Assembly (NCBI GenBank): GCA_003343905.1
Contig: QAKI01000005.1
Coordinates: 31,176 to 95,175, forward strand
Source of the DNA: Subdoligranulum variabile
GTDB lineage: Bacteria; Bacillota; Clostridia; Oscillospirales; Ruminococcaceae
DNA length: 64,000 bases
Reading direction: 5' to 3'
The notes below the pieces were generated by a model. That model saw only the letters and a program-made list of their open reading frames with translations. It was not told where the DNA came from and searched no databases. Below are positions 59,253 through 64,000 of this stretch, piece by piece. How positions within the stretch are numbered: the stretch's first letter is position 1; every line of letters begins with the position of its first letter. Made by a program: the position numbers and the translations under genes.

Positions 59253-61919
59253 ATGAGCAAGAAATTCTTGTATCTGTTCAAAGAGGGCCATGACGCCTTC
59301 GGCGGCGACCAGACCACCATGAAGAATATTCTGGGTGGCAAGGGCGCCGGCCTGGCCGAGATGACCCACGCCGGTATGCCGGTCCCGCAGGGCTTCACCA
59401 TCACCACCGAAGCCTGCACCCAGTACTATGCCGACAACCGTGAGATCAACGAGGAGATCAAGGCCGACATCTTCAAATATATGGGCATCCTGGAAGAGCA
59501 GACCGGCAAGACCTTCGGTTCCATCGAGAACCCGCTGCTGGTTTCTGTCCGTTCCGGCGCCCGTCAGTCCATGCCCGGCATGATGGATACCATCCTGAAC
59601 CTGGGCCTGAACGACCAGTCCGTGGAAGGCCTGGCCAAAAAGACCGACAACCCCCGCTTTGCTTACGACTGCTACCGCCGCTTCATCCAGATGTATTCCG
59701 ACGTCGTCATGGAGCTGGGCAAGAGCTTCTTTGAGGAGCGCATCGACGCCATGAAGGAGCGCAAGGGCGTGACCCAGGACGTCGATCTGGACGCCGACGA
59801 TCTGAAGGAACTCGTCAAGGAGTTCAAGCAGATCTACCGCGAGAAGCAGGGCAGCGAGTTCCCGCAGGACCCCAAAGAGCAGCTCATCGGCGCCGTCAAG
59901 GCTGTTTTCCGCTCCTGGGACAACCCCCGCGCCAACGTCTACCGCAAGATGAACGAGATCCCCTACGAGTGGGGCACTGCCGTCAACGTCCAGCAGATGG
60001 CGTTCGGCAACTCCGGCATGCGTTCCGGCACCGGCGTCGCCTTCACCCGTAACCCCGCCACCGGCGAGAAGAAGCTGATGGGCGAGTACCTGATCAATGC
60101 CCAGGGCGAGGACGTCGTCGCCGGCATCCGTACTCCTTCCCCAATCAGCAAGCTGCATGAGGAGATGCCCGACGTTTACGACCAGTTCGTCGCTATCGCC
60201 AACCGTCTGGAGAGCTACTACCGCGATATGCAGGATATGGAGTTCACCATCGAGGACGGCAAGCTGTTCATGCTGCAGACCCGTAACGGCAAGCGTACCG
60301 CCCAGGCTGCCCTGCAGATCGCCTGCGACCTGGTGGACGAGGGCGTCATCACCGAGCGCGAAGCCGTGCTGCGCGTGGAGCCCAAGCAGCTCGACACCCT
60401 GCTGCATCCCCAGTTCGACGCCGCCGCGCTGAAGGCCGCTGAGGCCATCGGCAAGGGCCTGGCTGCTTCTCCGGGATCTGCCTGCGGCCGCGTTGTGTTC
60501 AGCGCCGAGGACGCCGAGGAGAAGGTCAAGGACGCCGAGTGGAAGAAGGTCGTTCTGGTCCGTCTGGAGACCAGCCCCGAGGACATCGTGGGCATGCAGG
60601 TCTCTCAGGGCATCCTGACCGTCCGCGGCGGCATGACCAGCCACGCGGCCGTCGTTGCCCGCGGCATGGGCACCTGCTGCGTCTCCGGCTGCGGCAACGA
60701 CAACAATGTTGTCATTGACTACGACGCCAAGACCATCAGCATCAACGGCCATGAATTCAAGGAAGGCGACTGGATCAGCATCGACGGCTCCACCGGCAAC
60801 ATCTACCAGGGCCAGATCGCGACCGTTGCTTCCACCGAGAACGCCAACTTCAAGCGTTTCATGGGCTGGGCCGACGAGGCTCGCCAGCTCAAGGTCCTGA
60901 CCAACGCCGACAACCCGACCGACGCGCAGAATGCCGTCGATATGGGCGCCGAGGGCATCGGTCTGTGCCGTACCGAGCATATGTTCTTTGCCGAGGACCG
61001 CATCAAGGCTGTGCGCGAGATGATCTGCGCCCGTACCGTGGAGGAGCGCAAGGCTGCTCTGGCCAAGGTCGAGCCGTATCAGGAGGCCGACTTCGTCGCC
61101 ATGTACAAGATCATGGGCGACCGTCCCATGACCGTCCGTTATCTGGACCCGCCGCTGCATGAGTTCCTGCCCACCAAGGCGGAGGACATTGCGGAACTGG
61201 CCAAGGATATGGGCATGACCGCCGAAGAACTGACCAACGTTGTCGAGAGCCTGCATGAGTTCAACCCCATGATGGGCCACCGCGGCTGCCGTCTGGCTGT
61301 CACCTACCCCGAAATTGCCGAAATGCAGACCAACGCCGTCATCAAGGCCGCGCTGAAAGTCTCTGCCGAGACCGGCAAGATGATCACCCCGCACATCATG
61401 ATTCCTCTGGTGGGCGAGGTCAAGGAACTGAAGTACGTCAAGGACGTGGTCGTCAAGACCGCGGACAAGCTGATCGCGGACGCCGGTGTTGACATGAAGT
61501 ACGAGATCGGCACCATGATCGAGATCCCGCGCGCGGCCCTGACCGCCGGCGAGATCGCCAAGGAAGCGGACTTCTTCAGCTTCGGCACCAACGACCTGAC
61601 CCAGATGACCTTCGGCTTCAGCCGTGACGATGCCGCCAAGTTCCTGACCGCTTACTACGATACCAAGATCTACGAGAGCGATCCGTTCCAGCATCTGGAT
61701 CAGACCGGCGTTGGCCGCCTGGTCAAGATGGCTGCCGAGGACGGCCGCGCCGCCAACCCCAACCTGGGCCTTGGCATCTGCGGCGAGCACGGCGGCGACC
61801 CCAGCAGCGTCGAGTTCTGCCACAAGGTCGGTCTGGACTACGTCAGCTGCTCTCCGTTCCGTGTGCCCATCGCCCGTCTGGCCGCCGCGCAGGCAGCAAT
61901 TAAAAATCCCCGCGCTTAA
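59253..61919 (+). CDS. ppdK: Pyruvate, phosphate dikinase
   Basis: Interconverts PEP, AMP and PPi with pyruvate, ATP and Pi; in fermenting clostridia it links glycolysis and gluconeogenesis. The 888-residue protein has the N-terminal ATP-grasp domain (ILGGKGAGLAEMTHAGMPVP), the swivelling phosphohistidine domain with His464 (GGMTSHAAVVARGMG) and the C-terminal PEP barrel with Cys843 (GICGEHGGDPSS). GGGAGG precedes the ATG at 59253. Codon use is slightly less GC3-extreme than in its neighbours, as is common for highly expressed genes. No chromosomal terminator is seen before the mobile element. Confidence 0.97.
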   Translation: MSKKFLYLFKEGHDAFGGDQTTMKNILGGKGAGLAEMTHAGMPVPQGFTITTEACTQYYADNREINEEIKADIFKYMGILEEQTGKTFGSIENPLLVSVRSGARQSMPGMMDTILNLGLNDQSVEGLAKKTDNPRFAYDCYRRFIQMYSDVVMELGKSFFEERIDAMKERKGVTQDVDLDADDLKELVKEFKQIYREKQGSEFPQDPKEQLIGAVKAVFRSWDNPRANVYRKMNEIPYEWGTAVNVQQMAFGNSGMRSGTGVAFTRNPATGEKKLMGEYLINAQGEDVVAGIRTPSPISKLHEEMPDVYDQFVAIANRLESYYRDMQDMEFTIEDGKLFMLQTRNGKRTAQAALQIACDLVDEGVITEREAVLRVEPKQLDTLLHPQFDAAALKAAEAIGKGLAASPGSACGRVVFSAEDAEEKVKDAEWKKVVLVRLETSPEDIVGMQVSQGILTVRGGMTSHAAVVARGMGTCCVSGCGNDNNVVIDYDAKTISINGHEFKEGDWISIDGSTGNIYQGQIATVASTENANFKRFMGWADEARQLKVLTNADNPTDAQNAVDMGAEGIGLCRTEHMFFAEDRIKAVREMICARTVEERKAALAKVEPYQEADFVAMYKIMGDRPMTVRYLDPPLHEFLPTKAEDIAELAKDMGMTAEELTNVVESLHEFNPMMGHRGCRLAVTYPEIAEMQTNAVIKAALKVSAETGKMITPHIMIPLVGEVKELKYVKDVVVKTADKLIADAGVDMKYEIGTMIEIPRAALTAGEIAKEADFFSFGTNDLTQMTFGFSRDDAAKFLTAYYDTKIYESDPFQHLDQTGVGRLVKMAAEDGRAANPNLGLGICGEHGGDPSSVEFCHKVGLDYVSCSPFRVPIARLAAAQAAIKNPRA

Positions 61920-62048
61920 GTCACGAAGATTTTTACAATTAAATGTGGATTACGATAAGGCTCGTTCTTGTCGAAATTCGCGTGGCTGCGTGCTTTGGCC
62001 GAAGCAATGGAAAGACCTGACAGTTGAGGTCGTTCTATAAATCATAGC

Positions 62049-62090
62049 AAGCCCCTAATCGCTGTACTACAGTGATTAGGGGCTTTTTTT
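62049..62090 (+). terminator. Strong terminator at the element edge
   Basis: A 17-pair stem, AAGCCCCTAATCGCTGT (62049-62065) with ACAGTGATTAGGGGCTT (62069-62085), loop of three bases, followed by a T-run. It would also stop ppdK transcription. Confidence 0.92.
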
Positions 62091-62104
62091 ATGCAAAAAT
62101 GCCC

Positions 62105-62170
62105 TTTGGGTACATTTTAAGCAAAAAGTACAAGATTTTTGGGTACATTTTTGGGGTCAAATCGGGGTAC
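62105..62170 (+). repeat. GGGTAC direct repeats upstream of parB
   Basis: TTTGGGTACATTTT occurs twice (62105-62118 and 62138-62151), 33 bp apart, with a partial third copy GGGGTAC at 62164-62170. They could be binding sites for the element's ParB or Rep protein. Confidence 0.55.
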
Positions 62171-62207
62171 TTAAGAGCTATCAAATAACCGCACAGGAGT
62201 ACGCAGC

Positions 62208-63107
62208 ATGATGAAGAAAGTATCACCTGCTTACAGAGCAAGCAAAGAGGAAACTATTCCAATAAATAAATTGCATCCCTTTTCTAATCATCCGTTCCAC
62301 GTCCGCCATGATCTGGAATTCAGTGAATTGGTAGACAGTATTTCGGAGAGCGGCATCATTACGCCCATCACCGTCAGACCGAAGGTTGGTGTCGGCTATG
62401 AAGTGATAAGCGGACATCGCCGGTGGGAGGCTTGCAAGGAACTCGGCATTGAAAGCATTCCCGCCAGAGTTGAATACATAGACGATGATGAAGCAACGAT
62501 TCTGATGGTCAACAGCAATATTCAGCGCGAGCACGTGTTGCCAAGTGAGAAAGCATTTGCTTATAAAATGCGCATGGAAGCACTAAAAAGAACGGCAGGA
62601 CGTCCAAGCAAAAATTCGTGTCAAGTTGGCACGAATTTCCGAGCAGACAAAACAGTGGCAGAAAGCACCTCGGAAAGCGCAAGAACCGTACAACGCTATA
62701 TCCGCCTGACTAACCTGATTCCATCCATTCTGCAAATGGTTGATGACGGTCGTATCGCATTCAATCCAGCAGTCGAAATCTCTTACATGACGGAAGAACA
62801 CCAGACGTGGCTCAAAGAAGAAATGGATATGTGTGATGCCACACCATCCCTCGTTCAGTCACGAACACTAAAGGACATGAGCCGAAATGGAACGCTGACG
62901 GAAAATTACCTGCATACTCTACTGACAGAAGAAAAGCCGAACCAGCGCCAAAAGTTCTTCCTGAATCAGTCTGATGTGCAGCGGTACTTCCCATCCAGCT
63001 ATACACCGCAGCAGATGCAGAATGTCATCATTTCGCTGTTGCGGAATTGGGAACACAAGCGCTCCAGCCGCCAGCGACCACAACGCGAAGAAGAACTAGA
63101 AAGATAA
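62208..63107 (+). CDS. ParB/RepB/Spo0J family partition protein
   Basis: A 299-residue ParB-like protein. The N-terminal nuclease/CTPase-like region carries the conserved VISGHRRWEACKELG motif, followed by NSNIQREHVLPSEKAFAY and a helix-turn-helix (KTVAESTSESARTVQRYIRL). The C-terminal third is charged. On conjugative elements such proteins bind element DNA and help maintenance or regulation; no ParA gene lies in the visible part. AGGAG is eight bases before the ATG. Codon use is AT-richer than in the chromosomal genes. Confidence 0.92.
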   Translation: MMKKVSPAYRASKEETIPINKLHPFSNHPFHVRHDLEFSELVDSISESGIITPITVRPKVGVGYEVISGHRRWEACKELGIESIPARVEYIDDDEATILMVNSNIQREHVLPSEKAFAYKMRMEALKRTAGRPSKNSCQVGTNFRADKTVAESTSESARTVQRYIRLTNLIPSILQMVDDGRIAFNPAVEISYMTEEHQTWLKEEMDMCDATPSLVQSRTLKDMSRNGTLTENYLHTLLTEEKPNQRQKFFLNQSDVQRYFPSSYTPQQMQNVIISLLRNWEHKRSSRQRPQREEELER

Positions 63108-63190
63108 ATAAAAATACAATATGTAATAGCTTACGAAGCGTAGTTCTGTAGGCTTTCTTAACTGCACCCATTTTTGGCAGGAGAAGTGAG

Positions 63191-63577
63191 ATGCAATACG
63201 AATATTTTTACGGCACACAAGCCGAGCAGTTCTCTTTTTACCGCATACCCAAAGCGCTATTTACAGAGCCGAACTTCAGGGAGCTGTCCACCGATGCCAA
63301 GGTACTGTATGGGATTCTGCTGGATCGAATGAGTTTGTCGCTGAAAAATCAATGGTTAGATGCACAGAACAAGGTTTACATTATCTTCACTGTGGAGGAA
63401 ATCATGGATGCACTGAACTGTGCCAACCAGAAAGCCACGCGCCTGATGGTGGAACTGGAAAAGCAGGCAGGGCTTATCGAGCGCAAGCGACAGGGGCTTG
63501 GTAGACCGAATTTGATTTATGTAAAAAACTTCGCAGCAACGATAAATGACAATAGCTGTGAAAAAGGTGATTCTTGA
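63191..63577 (+). CDS. RepA_N-type replication initiator, truncated
   Basis: A 128-residue protein matching the RepA N-terminal domain of element and plasmid initiators (FSFYRIPKALFTEPNFREL, LSTDAKVLYGILLDRMSLS, LIYVKNF), a winged-helix DNA-binding domain. The gene stops with TGA at 63575. The same frame continues to about 63680 with two more stops, encoding a Ser/Asn/Thr/Asp-rich tail (KSHGTNTDNN, then TDYSDTENINYS) as found after this domain in relatives. The protein therefore seems cut short, while the DNA-binding part is intact. Confidence 0.85.
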   Translation: MQYEYFYGTQAEQFSFYRIPKALFTEPNFRELSTDAKVLYGILLDRMSLSLKNQWLDAQNKVYIIFTVEEIMDALNCANQKATRLMVELEKQAGLIERKRQGLGRPNLIYVKNFAATINDNSCEKGDS

Positions 63578-63703
63578 TATGTGATTTTCACACTTCTGGA
63601 TTCTTGAAAATCACACGGAACTAATACTGATAATAATTAAACTGATTATAGTGATACTGAGAATATAAATTACAGTTAGGAAAACAGAATAAGGTGGTAG
63701 AGT

Positions 63704-64000
63704 ATGCCCGGTGTAACAGAGCAGGAAATCGCCCAAGCGAAGCAGATGAATCTGTACCAGTATATGCAGCTGTGTGAGCCGGACAACTTCAAACCGGAAG
63801 GACCCGGACAATTCCGCCACAAAGGGCACAGTTCGTTGACCTTTGCAGAGGATGGTTCGTGGACGTACTTCAAAACGAAAGCTACCGGCCGCACCGCGCT
63901 GAACTATCTCATAGCGGTTGAAGGTGTTTCGTTTGTAGAAGCGGTGCGGGAAATCAATCGGATACAGGGCGGTGTCCGTCCTTCTTTCCAACCTGTAAAA
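63704..64000 (+). CDS. Primase-like (CHC2/toprim-related) protein, N-terminal part
   Basis: The first 99 codons of a gene that runs off the window. The sequence shows the module found in element-encoded primase relatives: an N-terminal helix (EQEIAQAKQMNLYQYMQL), a compact part (FRHKGHSSLTFAEDGSWTYF) and NYLIAVEGVSFVEAVREI, which matches the region following the zinc site in DnaG-type CHC2 domains. The zinc-binding cysteines are largely absent here, as in the DUF3991/toprim group. AAGGTGG precedes the ATG. It probably helps element DNA processing. Confidence 0.7.
   Translation, partial: MPGVTEQEIAQAKQMNLYQYMQLCEPDNFKPEGPGQFRHKGHSSLTFAEDGSWTYFKTKATGRTALNYLIAVEGVSFVEAVREINRIQGGVRPSFQPVK

Larger units (their letters stand above)
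61921..64000. mobile_element. Left part of an integrative/conjugative element
   Basis: Right after ppdK the sequence becomes visibly AT-richer and codon use changes. The genes that follow, a ParB-like protein, a RepA_N-type initiator and a primase-like protein, in this order, are the typical start of clostridial integrative conjugative elements. The element continues past the window. I cannot find the exact att site, because the other end is not here. Confidence 0.65.

Overview
The window is a chromosomal segment of a GC-rich, low-redundancy Firmicute. The gene content and order point to a clostridial gut anaerobe of the Oscillospiraceae/Ruminococcaceae type (Faecalibacterium, Gemmiger or Subdoligranulum-like). 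The evidence is glgB-glgC-glgD-glgA glycogen synthesis, ylxM-ffh-rpsP-khpA-rimM-trmD, a T-box on pheST, a spoIIID homologue, YesM/YesN-type signalling, pyruvate phosphate dikinase and a class B sortase. The lineage is an inference; there is no rRNA gene in the window to confirm it. Codon third positions are strongly GC-biased up to about 61.9 kb. The last 2 kb is visibly AT-richer and carries genes typical of an integrative conjugative element.

Layout. 1-4963: glycogen synthesis (3' end of glgB, then glgC, glgD, glgA). 5096-10092: a C39-like lipoprotein, the dCMP deaminase-uridine kinase pair, spoIIID, a frameshifted WG-repeat lipoprotein and a PLP-dependent cysteine-synthase-like enzyme. 10235-14631: the SRP/ribosome-maturation operon, ending in a TrmD fused to an acetyltransferase. 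14884-19540: HPr, uvrC and a large polytopic membrane protein. 19692-23712: a three-gene sensory module (response regulator, histidine kinase, sugar-binding lipoprotein) with no transporter. 23767-26975: flavin reductase, GtrB-like glycosyltransferase and a membrane protein. 27068-30230: a Crp/Fnr regulator divergent from an NMT1-type ABC importer. 30518-31575: a self-regulated MarR-GNAT pair with a textbook operator. 31755-37516: hemW, a Bax-inhibitor-1 protein and T-box-controlled pheST. 37561-43624: sortase B, glmS and a PglF/PglC-like pair that starts lipid-linked glycan synthesis. 43722-48210: a CdaR/PucR regulator, an acetyltransferase, yebC and a zinc-ribbon/pseudokinase/PASTA protein. 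48271-52739: a divergent Enzyme I-like protein, a patatin phospholipase, a sugar nucleotidyltransferase and a MerR regulator. 52818-58913: an mfd-pth cluster led by a free-standing GlmU acetyltransferase half. 59163-61919: ppdK. About 61921 to the end: the left part of a mobile element (ParB, RepA-type initiator with a decayed tail, primase-like protein).

The genes fit a fermentative, carbohydrate-storing anaerobe that builds surface glycans. GlcN-6-P made by GlmS can feed UDP-GlcNAc, a PglF-type dehydratase and a PglC-type transferase. PpdK and the glycogen genes handle carbon around PEP and glucose. Transcription units are tightly packed: a strong intrinsic terminator is often followed within a few bases by the next promoter, and several of those promoters have a TTGCA(A/T) -35 element.

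The most notable items are a MarR promoter with a perfect 16-bp palindrome filling the 17-bp spacer, an FNR-like palindrome in the Crp/ABC divergent region, the TrmD-GNAT fusion, the pseudokinase with PASTA domains, the Enzyme I-like protein with a degenerate PEP site, the transporter-less sugar-sensing triad, and premature stops in the mobile element's RepA tail. I did not see a clearly undescribed defence or mobile system, a CRISPR array, a tRNA or an rRNA.
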